NCBI GenBank assembly: GCA_030770535.1
Contig: JASVEC010000028.1
Span: 620,001-684,000 of the forward strand
Source of the DNA: Batkoa obscura
Lineage: Eukaryota; Entomophthoromycota; Entomophthoromycetes; Entomophthorales; Batkoaceae
DNA length: 64,000 nt
Direction of reading: 5' to 3'
A model generated the notes under the pieces. The model did not search any database. It had not been told where the DNA came from and worked only from the letters and a program-made list of their open reading frames with translations. Of the stretch, positions 11,559-23,611 are shown piece after piece (the stretch's first letter is position 1; every line of letters starts with the position of its first letter). The position numbers and the translations under genes are program-made.

Positions 11559-11658
11559 GGGGATATATTTTTTTTAAGAGTTTTAGTGATAGCTTTTCCA
11601 CTCAAATAGTGCTTAAACGATAGAAAAAGTGATGAACCCAAAAAAAACGCTCTCATAT
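11556..11658 (-). mobile_element. Miniature inverted-repeat element, copy 5 (diverged)
   Basis: Immediately follows copy 4 in the same orientation. It starts ATAGGGGATAT and ends CTCTCATAT, with a worn core (CAAATAGTGCTTAAACG). It is more diverged than copy 4 and hence probably older. Confidence 0.75.
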
Positions 11659-12031
11659 TCTAGTATGTATTTACAATTTTATTTATATGCTTTATAAGAT
11701 AAGTTTATATTAAATATCAATTCAACTCAATATCAAAGCCTTTCTTTAAACAAATGGGAATTAATAAATTTGAAAAATTTAGATGGACACACATTTTATT
11801 TCAAGATTTAACTGATACTTTAATTTAATCTATTCAAAAAATGACCATAATATTAACAAGAGAAGATCTATATTATAATATTTTGCGTTTAATTTGGGGT
11901 ATTGATCCCAATCATTAATAGCAATGCCCAAAATTTAAACACAAAATGCTACAATATATAAACGATAGCAAAAACCAAATTAAAAGACTTAACATTCTCA
12001 TCAAAATAAAAAAATAAAACATTAAAAAATT
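11659..12031. other. Spacer between repeat pair and reductase gene
   Basis: Contains a 25-codon open stretch at 11841-11918 (+; MTIILTREDLYYNILRLIWG...) and another near 11750-11830. Both are too short to call. Nothing else was recognised. Confidence 0.4.
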
Positions 12032-13352
12032 TTAATTTTTAACATCTCCACTAGTCCCCTCTTGACTTTCCCTTTCCTTTTTTCTAAGAGCTCTTTTGCG
12101 AGTGGATACCATTTGATCTAAAAAAAGACCGTTAATATCATTAAATAATAAAACAAATACTAAACTTACCCTTATTTAAAAAGATCCAAAAGTCTAAGTT
12201 AGCGAAATTAGAAGTAAGTGCATGGATAATAGCATGTGGGAAATAAGGAGTTGAATTATTAGGGAAATTAGAACCACCTGGAACACCGATCTTATTCAGT
12301 ACAGTTTTAGCAAAAGATTTAGCCGTTGGAATAAGGAAAGAAGATTTTTTAAATTTAGATAATTTAGAAACCACAAAATAAGGGATGATATTAGTGACTA
12401 AGATCTTATCTTTTTCCAATTCAGGTCCTAAAGCTGCTGAAAAAGTTTGTAAAAAGGATTTACTGCTTGAATAAGTGGTCAATAATGGAGTAGGGATTAA
12501 GCCAGCAAAAGAACCAATATTCATAATTAAACCTGAATAATCACCACTATTAGTAGCCTTCTTCATTACTGGTACAATTAATTTGGTCATGAATAAAGTT
12601 CCATAAACATTGATATTTAAGATATCTTCAATTTCACTATCTTCTTCTTCTTCAAGGTATTTAGGATGTTCGTGACTTTTACCAACATTGTTAACTAGAG
12701 AGTTATTAATTCAATTCATTAAATGTTAATTTTACTTACTTAATATATGGATAGGTAAATCTTTAATCAATTGTTTTACAGGTTCAAATTTAGCTACCCC
12801 AGGTTTAGCGAAATCCAAAGCTAAAGTTTTGATTTCTACTTCGTTGTCTTTACCTAATAAAAACTGTTATTTATGTTATTTATTGCTGTAATTTTATAGC
12901 TTACTTATTTCCTCTTTAAGTTGATCTAACTTGGATTGAGTACGAGAGATTAAAACTAAATTAAACTTCTCTTTAGCAAGTAATAAGGTTAACTCTTTTC
13001 CAATCCCATCAGTACATCCAGTAATTACTAATATCTAACCTTAGTTTAATTCCTAAAATAAAAACTTTCTATTTACCTGCCCATGCTCCAGTATTGGCGC
13101 CGAATTCTTTAATCTAAAAGCTTAGTTATCAAAAAGTTTTAAATGTGTTAAGTGAGTAAATTACATTCTTTCCTGGTGCAATATAGCAACTAAAGATGGT
13201 ACCGACGATAGGTAAAATTTTATAACAAATATAAACCAATCCGAAAAATTTCAAGGCTTGACTAACAATTTCGTTTTCTAAAATTCCTAAAGTAATGGAT
13301 TATATTGATTTCTTATACTTCTAAATTGCAAAGTACCATATAAAATATCCAT
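12032..13352 (-). CDS. IFA38: Very-long-chain 3-oxoacyl-CoA reductase (Ifa38/HSD17B12-type SDR)
   Basis: ER-membrane short-chain dehydrogenase that carries out the first, NADPH-dependent reduction in each fatty-acid elongation cycle. From the start ATG (13350-13352) an N-terminal membrane segment ([19 protein letters not shown]) precedes [21 protein letters not shown], the Ifa38-type Rossmann glycine motif. Then come the NNVG motif ([11 protein letters not shown]), the catalytic serine region ([15 protein letters not shown]) and the Y-x-x-x-K pair (YSSSK). The C-terminus is basic ([14 protein letters not shown], ending VKN), compatible with an ER-retention dilysine/arginine tail. Five or six introns; the first is exceptionally short (32 or 41 nt, depending on which of two nearby acceptors is used). 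Stop at 12032-12034. Confidence 0.88.
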
Positions 13353-13585
13353 TTTATAAAAAAAAAGTAACTTCAAAAATATAAGAATTCGAGTTTTAAG
13401 ATGACTCAATAATTATGGTTTAAGCCAATAAAAGATAGCCTTATAGTTAAGATAAAAAGAATGTTATTATTCCACAAATTTAAAGGGATGATTAGTCATT
13501 TGAAATAAATTATAACTACCTAAAATACAATAAATAGATAAAACAGTAATAAAATCAACCATATTGTTAAAAGAAAACAAAATTT
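13353..13585. other. Short spacer
   Basis: Promoter region of the reductase and 3' flank of the RidA gene. No motif was recognised. Confidence 0.5.
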
Positions 13586-14188
13586 TTATTCAGCTAAAGC
13601 CACACATTCAATCTCAACTTTAACATCCTTAGGAAGACGAGCAACTTCAACAGCTGCACGAGCTGGACGGTGTTCACCAAAGTGCTATTAAATCTATAAA
13701 TAAAAGTACTAAAAAAAATCAAAATCTCTTACCTCAGCATAAACTTCATTCATTTTAACAAAGTCATTCATATCTTTTAAAAATACAGTAGTTTTAATTA
13801 CTTTGTTAAAGTCGGAGTCAGCAGCCTTTAATACTTGTCTTAAATTTTTTAAACTTTGGTGCTAGGTTTTAAAAATTTAAATTTAAAATTATTATTCATT
13901 TAATCGAATAGCTATATAACTTACAGTTTGGCTAGTAATATCTTCTGGAATACTACCATCTTCTGGAACTACGGGAATTTGACCAGATACAAATACAAAA
14001 CCATTAGCTTTGATGGCTTGGGCTGTATGAAAATTAATGTTACTGTTATTGATATTAGTAACACTTTAAAATTATGACTTACAATATGGTCCAATAGCTT
14101 TAGGAGCTAGTTCAGTATGTACTACTTTTAAATTTGACATATTACGTACTTGAGTTTTAAGACTACGAATGATACTAGTTGCAAACAT
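13586..14188 (-). CDS. MMF1: RidA/YjgF/Mmf1 reactive-intermediate deaminase, mitochondrial
   Basis: Hydrolyses reactive enamine/imine intermediates produced by PLP enzymes such as threonine deaminase, protecting mitochondrial metabolism. The minus-strand ATG at 14186-14188 gives [16 protein letters not shown], a basic amphipathic presequence. The conserved body follows: APKAIGPY, then [12 protein letters not shown] sequence, [15 protein letters not shown] and [17 protein letters not shown], with the substrate-binding Arg in RPARAAV. It ends [14 protein letters not shown]. Four short introns. A second in-frame Met (NMSNLKV) just after the presequence could yield a cytosolic form, as known in fungi with Mmf1/Hmf1-type pairs. 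All motifs expected of an active RidA are present. Confidence 0.9.
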
Positions 14189-14698
14189 TAAAACAAAGTT
14201 TAAATATGTTTTTCAAGCTTATGTCATCTTTTTACATTGACTAAACTCGGTGGTAGGTAGTGCTATCCTATTGGTTACAATTAATTTTCTAAAAGTTCTA
14301 AAGAACAAAATTGAGTCAATTTATACCCACGGTGCAATGTTTTTCCAGCTTTAGTTAACCTTTTTGAAAAATGTTTTAGAACATTGAGATTGAACATTCA
14401 CAAGCAAAAATTTAACAAAATGCTAAAAAGTTCTAGTATTTTGTTAAGTTTTTGTTAAGTTTTTTGCTTGCAATTGCCAACCATTAGAATTTATAGATTC
14501 TTCAAAAGGATGTAATTGCAAAAATAGTAAATTACGCATAAACAGGATGAAAATGAAGGCCATGTTTTTTCTATAGAGGATCAATAAATTATTTTAAATT
14601 TTAAACCTTAAATATAAAAATTATTTACAATATTGGCTAGGCATTTAAATCCATTCAAATAAAAAATTACAATTTAATTAATATGATATAAACAAGAA
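14189..14698. other. Spacer with imperfect inverted repeat
   Basis: Non-coding. An imperfect palindrome (about 14400-14471) pairs CAAGCAAAAA...AACAAAATGCT with TATTTTGTTAAG...TTTTTTGCTTG. No gene was recognised. Confidence 0.4.
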
Positions 14699-16584
14699 CT
14701 AATGCTTATTAGATAAGAAAGCGATGGTATTATTCCAAGAAGAATTCCAGGAGGTGACAAGGTTGGCAGATAGTGTAGATTGTGTTCTTTTATGTGGATT
14801 AAAAAACCTTTTCTTTGAGCTTTGTAAAAGGCTACTAAAATTATTTTGTTGTGTATTAAGAACATTTTGTAGATTAGGTAAATTAGGTAAATTAGGTAGA
14901 GCTCTAAACAATGTATTGTTTTTCTTTCCATCCTCTTCTTTATGGTTTGGTAGTAAATGCATCAGATCTAAATTTGTATTGGGACTAATAAATTACAATT
15001 AATATTTTTATAATTTGATTTTATATTATACTTACGGTAATGCTTCTAATCGATAAGCTAAATCTATGATATTTGATATGTCTATGACTTTAGGATAATT
15101 TTGCAATAACTTCAAATTATCAGCGAAATTGCCTATCAGTAACTGATCTTTAACTAAACATAGCATAGCGACCCCTACCATAACCATTGTATTCAAAGGT
15201 GAAATATTAGAAGCTGGAGAAACTGAAGGGAATCCATTTTCAGAAGCTAAATAAATAGGAGTATGTGAGAATAAAGCATCCCACAGTCTTATAACATCTG
15301 GGAGATCAAATTCTTGAGATCCTAATACGGTAATCCATCTAAAAGCAAAATAAGTGGGATCCAAGCCCTTATTTTTTAAATCTTGATACAGTTCAGGTGA
15401 AACTTGCTTTAGTTTACACTCTAATAATTTTATTGTAGCGGATACTCCTACTCTCTTATCCCGATCTAATTGTTTAACATATTGATCTCTAACTGACCCC
15501 ATAACTGCAGTAAAAAGGTAAAATGCATCTGCTTCTGCATGTTCTCTACCCATTAATAGTGAGTTGGGTGAATCGTTAGCAACCACATAATAAATTGGTC
15601 CTAATATCTCATTCATACCTTGAACGTACCCTACCCCTGGGTTCAACTTGGCATAGATAAACAAAATCCTTTCCATCGCTTCCCAATGTAAGTCAATAAT
15701 TTCATCTCCTACATCTTGAGGGATAATGATACTTAATGGATGATTAACAATCTTATCTTCTAATTCATTTTGGGGTGTAAGTAACTCATTGGAAGTTATT
15801 GGAGTCAACTCTACTCCATCTGACAAAAATCCATCAAGTTCTTCTAGAGTGGTAATACTATTACTACTTGAATTTTTTGTACGATTGATCGCACCATAAC
15901 ATGAGTATGCTCTTTTGTGACCTTCTGGTCGCTTTCTTACACCTATATTATCTTGACTTAATTGTTGAAAGAGATATCTTCTGTCCTGAGCAGATATATT
16001 TTCAAATGGGGTAGGTTGGTCTAATACATCATTAAATGAAGTAAAGTTAAACTTCTCACTAATAGGAGAAGAAGGTGCAGTAGAAATCCTAGAACTTGAA
16101 TCAAATACAGGCAATTGAAAAAAAGCATGGTCACTTAAAGTCCTTCTAACATCCATATCGATTTGTTCTAATAAACTATTATCTTTTAATATATTTGTTT
16201 GCCCCTGTTTAACTTTGATTTTTCTTAATTCTTCTTTATCTTGCTCTGTTAATGGAAACTTATGCCCTTGATCCTCTACTAAGTCTTTTACAAAGCCATA
16301 ATAAGCTCTTCGTGAATCTGCTAAATGACTCGACCACAATCTCTTATCACTAGGTAATGTCCGAAGTAATAACTTCCAACATAATGGGCGATATCCTGGT
16401 ACATCGGGAATACCTAGTAATGATTAATCACTTGACTCAAGTTCATTCTTAATATCCTACCATTTGAACATAACTTTCTTAACTGGTCCATATCTACATA
16501 ATTAAGTTCTGGATAACTTTCATCCTGCTCTAACACCGGATAACTTAATAAATCGGAAAATAACTTTTTTCTGTCAATAAACAT
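14699..16584 (-). CDS. TBC-domain Rab GTPase-activating protein (TBC1D13-like)
   Basis: Accelerates GTP hydrolysis by a Rab GTPase. The minus-strand ATG (16582-16584) gives MFIDRKKLFSDLL. A 47-bp intron then splits the first TBC motif, restored as SNGIPDVPGYRPLCWKLLL. The arginine-finger motif appears as IDMDVRRT and the glutamine finger as GYVQGMNEI. The remaining TBC helices run to FRWITVLGSQEFDLPDVIRL and WDALFSHTP. A long insertion between the fingers and the order of motifs match TBC1D13. A final exon (14699-14962), joined in phase, adds an Asn/Leu-rich tail with a short PNL repeat and ends FLSNKH-stop. Both catalytic fingers are present, so it should be active; the Rab target cannot be read from sequence. 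Confidence 0.88.
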
Positions 16585-18041
16585 AACATTAAAAAAATAT
16601 TGATAACAGTTATTGTTGATTTACCTTATATTATATTTCATTATTTACAAATTCAAAAATAATCGTTAAAGAATTTTCAATTTTAAAATTTTATCCTCTT
16701 CGGGTTCCATTAATTAAATTGGCTTCCTTATTTAGCAAAAACAATCTTCTTCAGCCAATTTTCAATAGTTTATAAATAATTGTAAAACTTATGCACAACT
16801 TAAAGCCTAATTATTAATTTCTTTTTCACCCATTTATTTGTTTTCTTAATGAAAGGATGGCTTAGAACCCTCCCTTTTTGAATTAGGATTTCAATATTTG
16901 CCCACCTTTCGTTTTACATTTTTGGTGTTAATAAATCAGCTTTTTTTAAGGTTAATCTATTGTTTTTTAATCAACAGATACCATAAAAATTTAATTCAAA
17001 AAATCAAGATTTTTATCATTAATTGGGCTTCTGTTTTAGCCTTCCTTTTAGATTTAGTAATAAGACGGATAAATGATAACTCAGTCTTCTAAAATTAGCT
17101 TATTGAATAACAATCTTACTATATGATAAAGCTAAATAAAATGGAATAATTAATATTAACAACTAATCAGTTTAAACAAAAAGAAAGTTGAAGTTTATCA
17201 TTAAATCATGGAATTAATTTTATTAAAATCAATTGAAGAACTAAAATGACTTATGTCTATTATTAGTACTTAAATCACTTTTATTTTAATATTTTTATTT
17301 CTAGACCTTTTTTCAAAATAGTTGGCAATGCTATATATTTTTAAAGCAAATAATTTCAATTCAAAAAGCAAAGAACCTTTGAATTAAAAAGTGGATAGTT
17401 TTCAGCAATAAAAAACAAAAAAATCATCCAAAATTGATTTTTATAAAGGCAGTCAACATATTTCAAATATAATGACAGAAACCTTATATGTTACTGATAA
17501 AAATGTTATTGTAAAAAAGTAAGTTATTCTATTAATGCCATGCTATTTAAAAGCATTCTTATTAAAATATATTTTAATAATGAATCAAATCTTTTAACTA
17601 GATTAAAAAAAGAATTTTAAAGCTAGTTTAATCTATAATTTTCGGCATTATAAAGTGTTCATTTCTATTGATAATGAAAATAACTACTATAATCTACACT
17701 GTTACTGCTAAAGCAATAATTCAACTGTGCTGCTCTTATTAGGATTAACAATGAACTCTTTAATAAATAGAGCAAGGTTTCGGCCTTTTCATATTTCATC
17801 TGGTAAAGCATATTGAAGTTCATCATTTAAAGATACTGTAGGTATTAATATCAGTCATTGTTTCTTCTTCATACTTTCTGCCTATTTTTTCTTGCCTTTA
17901 TTCAATATACCCTAACAAATCTCAAACAAATTAAAATCTGATAAAAACTAAAATGAATGATCTTCAAAAATAATCAAACTTTTTTATTTTAATTAATGTA
18001 AACTATCAAAAATAATTATGATTAATATTAAATTATATAAC
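16585..18041. other. Spacer, about 1.45 kb
   Basis: Non-coding overall. At 17472-17518 (+) a start-like exon reads MTETLYVTDKNVIVK and ends at a strong GTAAGT donor, but I cannot place a convincing second exon. Around 17740-17850, a plus-strand stretch (NRARFRPFHISSGKAY) and a minus-strand stretch (LNDELQYALPDEI) both look coding; only one can be real. Treated as unresolved. Confidence 0.35.
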
Positions 18042-19850
18042 TTAAGAATTATTAGTATTAATATTAGCATTTTCAACTAAAAAATCTAATAATTTTTTCT
18101 TATCTACTACTTCAACAAGTTGTCGAACTGCATTAAGTTGTCGATAAACTGGACGTGCTATTTTTATATAGGGTTTAGTTAAAGCTTCTTTTGGAACCCC
18201 TGGAATAATGGATTCGATTTCTTCATTGTTATCTTCCTTTTGAGTGCTCTATAATACAATCAGTATGTAGAATAATAGTTTAACAAAGAATTACTGTTAT
18301 TTCATTGATAAGTTTCTTAAATTTTTCCCTTAAGCCATTATTAACAGCAGAGTTATTGTCCATAGTACTCTTTGATTCTTCTTTTACTTCTTTATCTTTA
18401 GTAATGCTTCCAAGTGAGTTGATTACCTAACAAAAAAAACGTTAACTAAAATAAAATTTGATTGAATAAAACTTACATTTAATTGATTTTGAACATTAGT
18501 GCGTGGTTCGATAAGTTTAGCAATAATATCTTGCTGCATGATACTTTTGATTTCATTGAAGCGTGCAAGTTTTTTATTCCTAAAGCAATGTAAATAAACT
18601 TGGAATTGTATGAAACGTAAAGCCATTTTACTCTGCAACTTTTGTAACAAACTCCATAGTGATTCTTTCTTCATCAACCTCCAGCTCATTAGAAGTATCA
18701 CCATTGGTTCCGTTTATTCGTTTAACTTGACATTTAAATTTCTTTATTTTTGGAGCAACATGATCGGCATGAGCTGGGCATTTCCACCTACGATGAGATT
18801 GAGGTGGGACTGCCATTGGTGGGTTAACACAGTCCATATGCCAGTAACTCGGGCAATAATCACATCCTACCATTGGACCAGCAAATACCGATTTACGGCA
18901 TTTATAACAAAGTATAATGTTATTATCTTTATCCCTAACCTTTTTAAAATGATTTATATCAGTTTGTACAGGCCCAGTTCTATATAGAGAATTAGGAATA
19001 AACAAATACACTAAAAAAAAATACCTCTGCTTTGGGTTTTTTAATACTGAGGTGTCAACAAATTCTCCGAATTCATTGGTACCAACTATAAAGTATTAGA
19101 AAATATGCTTAAATAGAGCTTCAGTTATTTTACCTCCTTCAAAAAGATTTTTTGTCTCATTTGGAATATTAAATGAAGATGGATTTTTACGGTTTATAAC
19201 TTCTAATAAATTGCCAAAAATGCCTTTAGTTGAAAATCCTTTTGGTAACTAAAATAAATATTAAGGGTTTTTTGTAATTAAATACATAGGCCAAAATTAC
19301 AGGCAATGGCTTGCATACTCTACAATACCAATCATCAGCAGGAAGATTATTAGGATCAACTGGTGGATCAAGACAAGTGAAATGAAAGGAACGTGGGCAG
19401 CTATCACAGCATAAAAAAGTGCCTGTACCATTACAACATTCACAGTAATCATTATTCTTTATAAAAATAAGAAATCATTTGGATATTTAATTAATTTAAA
19501 TGAAATTTTACCCTTTTGAAGTCAAAGTTTTTAAAATTCAATTGGGTTACAGCAGTTTTTTTCCTGGTACTCTTTCTAAAAGCAGGCTTAAAAGGATCAT
19601 CATTGATTGGGAATACTCTGCTATCAAGTTTTATTATTATACCTTAATATTAAATGATAAAATATACTTACTCTTTCTTTTTCTTTTTTTTAGGGGAAGT
19701 TATCTGTTCACTCTTGTTATTTGCATTTTCCGGAGCATGGGTTAAAGTTATTACTGGGTTAGGTTGAGGAATAGGAGCATTATGATTTAGTGCAAATAAA
19801 TTCACCGGGTTTGATTCCTTAACTTCATTAATCCGTTTCATTTTTAGCAT
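18042..19850 (-). CDS. RCO1: Double-PHD-finger protein, Rco1-like (Rpd3S histone deacetylase subunit)
   Basis: Chromatin reader of the small Rpd3 (Rpd3S) deacetylase complex that suppresses cryptic transcription in gene bodies. N-terminal region (ATG at 19848-19850) carries a lysine tract (PKKKKKKE). The first PHD finger reads CECCNGTGTFLCCDSCP, then FHFTCLDPPVDP and WYCRVCKPLP. A second atypical PHD reads CYKCRKSVFAGPMVGCDYCP, then WHMDCVNPP, PQSHRRWKCPAHADHV. The segment between the fingers (ILEVINRKNPSSFNIP type) corresponds to the Sin3-interacting region of Rco1. The C-terminal half is helical and ends NANINTNNS-stop (18042-18044). About seven introns. Two PHDs with the split second finger are characteristic of Rco1/Cph orthologues; PHF12/other PHD proteins are the alternative. 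Confidence 0.8.
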
Positions 19851-20747
19851 TAAATATTTATTAACTAATCAAAAATGATTAATAGTATTAAAAGAAAATT
19901 TGGTTTAAATATTAATGAAGTAAGTCATTTGATGATTTATAGCCAATCAAACAGGATTCATTTGGTTGGGCAAGTGGATGTACCCTTTTATTTGATCATT
20001 TATTTATTTATTCAATTAAATGTAGAAACCTTAAATTTAAATAGTATTCAATATCACAACGTCTCTAGAAAGTAAATGAGACCCCCTATGGTTAGTCATA
20101 TTTAAAAAAAATTATGTATTACTTTTCGTATTGATATAATTGTTCTAGTATATTACGATTCAAAATCAAATGTAACTTAATGAGCTTGAAATATCATATA
20201 CTACTACTTTGATGTATTCTTATTTGGGTTATAAAGATATAATAAAATATTATAAGTTTAAAACGGAAGGTGTATAAAAATATAATAAAAATCTATTTTT
20301 TTTGGTCAACCAGAAGAATCAAAACATTTATAGTATATAGTGTTAAAAATACACAAAATTAGGATATTAATTTATAATGCATTTCAATATCTTGTAATTA
20401 CACTTTATATTTATAGTCGTTATCAGAAGTTTTATATTAAATTATAAATTTCAGCATTTTGGTTTGTAAAATATATTTAAAAATAACAACTTGCTTGAAA
20501 TAAAATTACAACTAAAAATTCTCTATCTTTAAAAATAATAGATTGTATAAAAATAGGAGGATAAAATATCACTAAGTTTATCAGATAGTATATAAAATTA
20601 AATTAAAAATAATAATACCGGATAAAAGCAAAAACTAAATGACATCACCTTCTTAAATTTTAAAATGAATACGCGAAGAATCAAAAAAAAACTATTATAA
20701 TATAAAAGGAATAAGAATATTGGGTTTTATTTTATTTTATAAAAAAA
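19851..20747. other. Spacer with a doubtful 66-codon ORF
   Basis: A 66-codon ORF (19875-20075, +) begins only 25 bp from the divergent Rco1-like start. It shows no domain and contains a GTAAGT inside, so I leave it uncalled. The rest (20076-20747) is A+T-rich with no recognisable feature. Confidence 0.35.
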
Positions 20748-22930
20748 ATGAAATTCAAAATATTATTACTATTAGTAATTGTACAACTTACGTTTGCGAT
20801 AAATTATTTAAACATAAATGATATAAAAAAAGAAGAGATAATAATAAGCAATGGAAAGAACATTGGTATTGAAGTAAAATATAATAGCAACAACAATAAG
20901 GAGTATTTCATACATCATTTCAATAATAGTACTATTATTAATATAACCAAACTGATAAATCAAATCGAAAATATTAAAGAAAATACTTTCTTTTTTATTG
21001 AAGATAGCTTAGCTTATGTGGATAATGACAGTTACGTTAATTTGATTCAAAATAAGTTTACAGATAGTGATGATGGAATACAATATTATGAAGTAGGATT
21101 ATTGTATGACTGTATAGATGTAAAAAATATACATTATAATAATAATACTATCATATATTCATGTTCAAAGAAAATAGAGTATGGAGATGAAAATGAAATT
21201 TATAATGATAATGGTAAACTATATAAGCAATTGCCTATTAGAAGGATAAATCATTTTGTAAAAACGGATTATATTCAACAATTATACCGTGCTTTCTTAA
21301 TTATTGAAAATAGTAAATATTCCTTTGATTCTCTACCTATCGATTTATTGAAGTTCACTGAACTGGTAATATTTATTTATATATTATATTATAATACCAA
21401 TAATATTAATAATAGGAAAGTCCAGTTCCACCTTATGGCCATAAAAATCATTATTCATTATCTTATAATAGTCGAAAGGTAAGTTTTATTTCAAATCAAA
21501 TAAGTGAGGATAAAGAATGGAATGCTTATTGCAACATCTATCAAGTAACTACCGATGGTTATGAATTGCCTACCAAAATCAAATATGGCAAACAAAGAAA
21601 TTGTAATTCACCGACTTATTCAATAAATAATAATTATTTAGCATGGATAGTAAATAATAATGAAGTAGTGATATGGGACTTAAATAAAAATGAACTTTAT
21701 TTGAATAAAAAGATGGATAAACGGATTATAAAAATAGAATTTAATAACAACAAAAATAGCGATAAAGAATTAGAATTATTAATGTTAATTAATGAAAATG
21801 GTATACAACGTTTGTATTTAATAAATTTCAAGCATTCTATTGATACCTTTTTCAATTCGATTCAATTAAATATTGATCATTTTCAACTATTATCAAATCA
21901 AAGATTATTATTATCATTAAGTTCATTTAATGTGCCACCTAGAAATTATATTTATCTTATTAACAATAATAAATTAATTCAACTAAACAATATTAACAAC
22001 AATAATTATACGATAAATAATAATTATGACAACTTTTATTATTACGGTTATAAGCAAGATAAAATACACTCTTATTTGTTTCATCCCAATAATAAGAAAC
22101 TTGATTCTTTAGTTGTATTTTTACATTCCAATAATTTAAATGATGGGTTTATTAATCAATGGTCGTATAATAATAATTATAATGTATTTAATAATTATTA
22201 TTCTTTATTAATTAATCCTCATGGTAGTATTGGGTAAGTTTATATATTTATACGTTATATATTATATATTTGTATTTTTTATTTACTTTATTTAATATAA
22301 GGTATCCTAAGCTTAACATCAACAAATATAAAATAAAAAAGAGAAATAAAATCATTTATGAAGATATAAAATTAGGGGTACAAAATATGTTAATACAATA
22401 TCCAACAATCGATCATAATAAAATATGTATTTATATAAAAGGATATTCTTTACCAATATTCAATCAATTCAATAATACTATGTTTCAATGTGTTATTATG
22501 GAAGATATTGTTATTGATTTTAAATTAAATTATTATACTTCAGATGATTTGAATTTTATTGAAAATATGGTAATATTTTATTTTTATACTTCTAACAATG
22601 TTGAATTGATTTTTATTATAGTATTCATTACCACCACCTTACACCAAACCAAATAAATATCAAAGTAATTATAATGTCAATAAATTACCCACTTTGATTA
22701 TTCACTCCTTGAATAATTATAATATCGATTCTAATCAAGCAATAGCTACTTTTACTGATTTACAACTACATAATGTAACTTCCAAATTATTGTTATTTAA
22801 ATCAAATTTAACTTCTAAAAGGTAAATAATACTCCATTTTTAATTTTAAAAAAAGTTAATATTTTTTAAAAGTAATCAATTGAGACGTTATTATGAGATT
22901 ATGAATTGGTTAAATAAGTATTTGAAATAA
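20748..22930 (+). CDS. Secreted dipeptidyl-peptidase V-like protein with degenerate active site
   Basis: S9-family (prolyl oligopeptidase clan) protein of the Dpp5 type. A signal peptide (MKFKILLLLVIVQLTFA) leads into an Asn-rich beta-propeller region with DPP5-like segments (YQVTTDGYELP). The alpha/beta-hydrolase part follows (INPHGSIGYPKL, YEDIKLGVQNMLIQYPTIDH, LPTLIIHSLNNYNI, YYEIMNWLNKYLK). Introns are phase-consistent: about 21366-21418, 22236-22301, 22569-22620 and 22822-22873. The catalytic positions look lost: the usual G-x-S-x-G-G elbow is KGYSLP, the Asp loop (G-x-x-D-x-R) reads SLNNYN, and the C-terminal E-N/G-H motif reads KSNLTS. I infer a pseudo-peptidase, or a much diverged enzyme. 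Frames are open throughout, so it does not look like a simple pseudogene. Confidence 0.75.
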
Positions 22931-23016
22931 AGTGTTTTATTATATTTACCTAGTATTATTACTATTTTAATAGTAATATTTGAATATATACTTTTTACTA
23001 ATATAAAAAATATTGG

Positions 23017-23090
23017 GTTTCCGTGGTGTAGTTGGTTATCACATCTGTCTAACACACAGAAGGTCTCCAGTTCGAATCTGGACGGAAACA
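23017..23090 (+). tRNA. tRNA-Val (anticodon AAC)
   Basis: Full cloverleaf. The acceptor stem GTTTCCG pairs with CGGAAAC and A is the discriminator base. D arm TGTAGTTGGTTATCACA; anticodon stem TCTGT/ACAGA around loop CTAACAC (AAC); T arm CTCCAGTTCGAATCTGGA... No intron. Lies 86 bp past the DPP5-like stop codon. The AAC anticodon (A34 read as inosine) decodes GTT/GTC. Confidence 0.95.
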
Positions 23091-23611
23091 TTATTACTTC
23101 TTTATAAATAGAATTTTATTTATTTTTTCAACATTATACCTACTTCTTGATACATATAATATCTCTGGTTTCAATTTTAATAAAAATATTCAATAACTTT
23201 TTTATTATTTTTTAATTGAAATGTTATGTTTTATGTTTATTTATCTATTTTTTAAACAGTATTGTATTGAGTGGAAAAACCAACTATAAAATTATTAAAA
23301 AAATAGATATTAATATTTTATTTATTTATCTATCTTATATAAAAAAAGATTAAAGTATATAAAGTTATAATCATTATTTTATTTATTTATTGATAGTATA
23401 AACATTAAAAAAAATTAGTTAGGATAAAAATTGAAATAAAAATAACTTGTTTAGTAGTATTCTACCCTAACCGAAATTAATTTATTTTTAAAACATTGAA
23501 TTGCATTATTTTTCCATGTCCAAAAAGAACAAACAATTTCAAACTTGGTAAACTAAAAATTAAAAACTTCTTGATATTTTTAAACATTACTTGTTCAATC
23601 GGTTCTAAAAA
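23091..23611. other. Spacer
   Basis: A+T-rich spacer between tRNA-Val and the AT-hook gene. A short start-like run near 23517 (MSKKNKQFQT, +) ends at a GTAAAC donor but cannot be joined with confidence. Confidence 0.4.

Noticed and set aside
14724-15002. Plus-strand ORF of 92 codons
   Set aside because: Antisense to the last exon of the TBC gene, whose frame joins the domain exon in phase; low-complexity Leu/Cys-rich product.
19875-20075. Plus-strand 66-codon ORF 25 bp from the Rco1-like start
   Set aside because: Would need a bidirectional promoter of almost no length; no domain and an internal GTAAGT.
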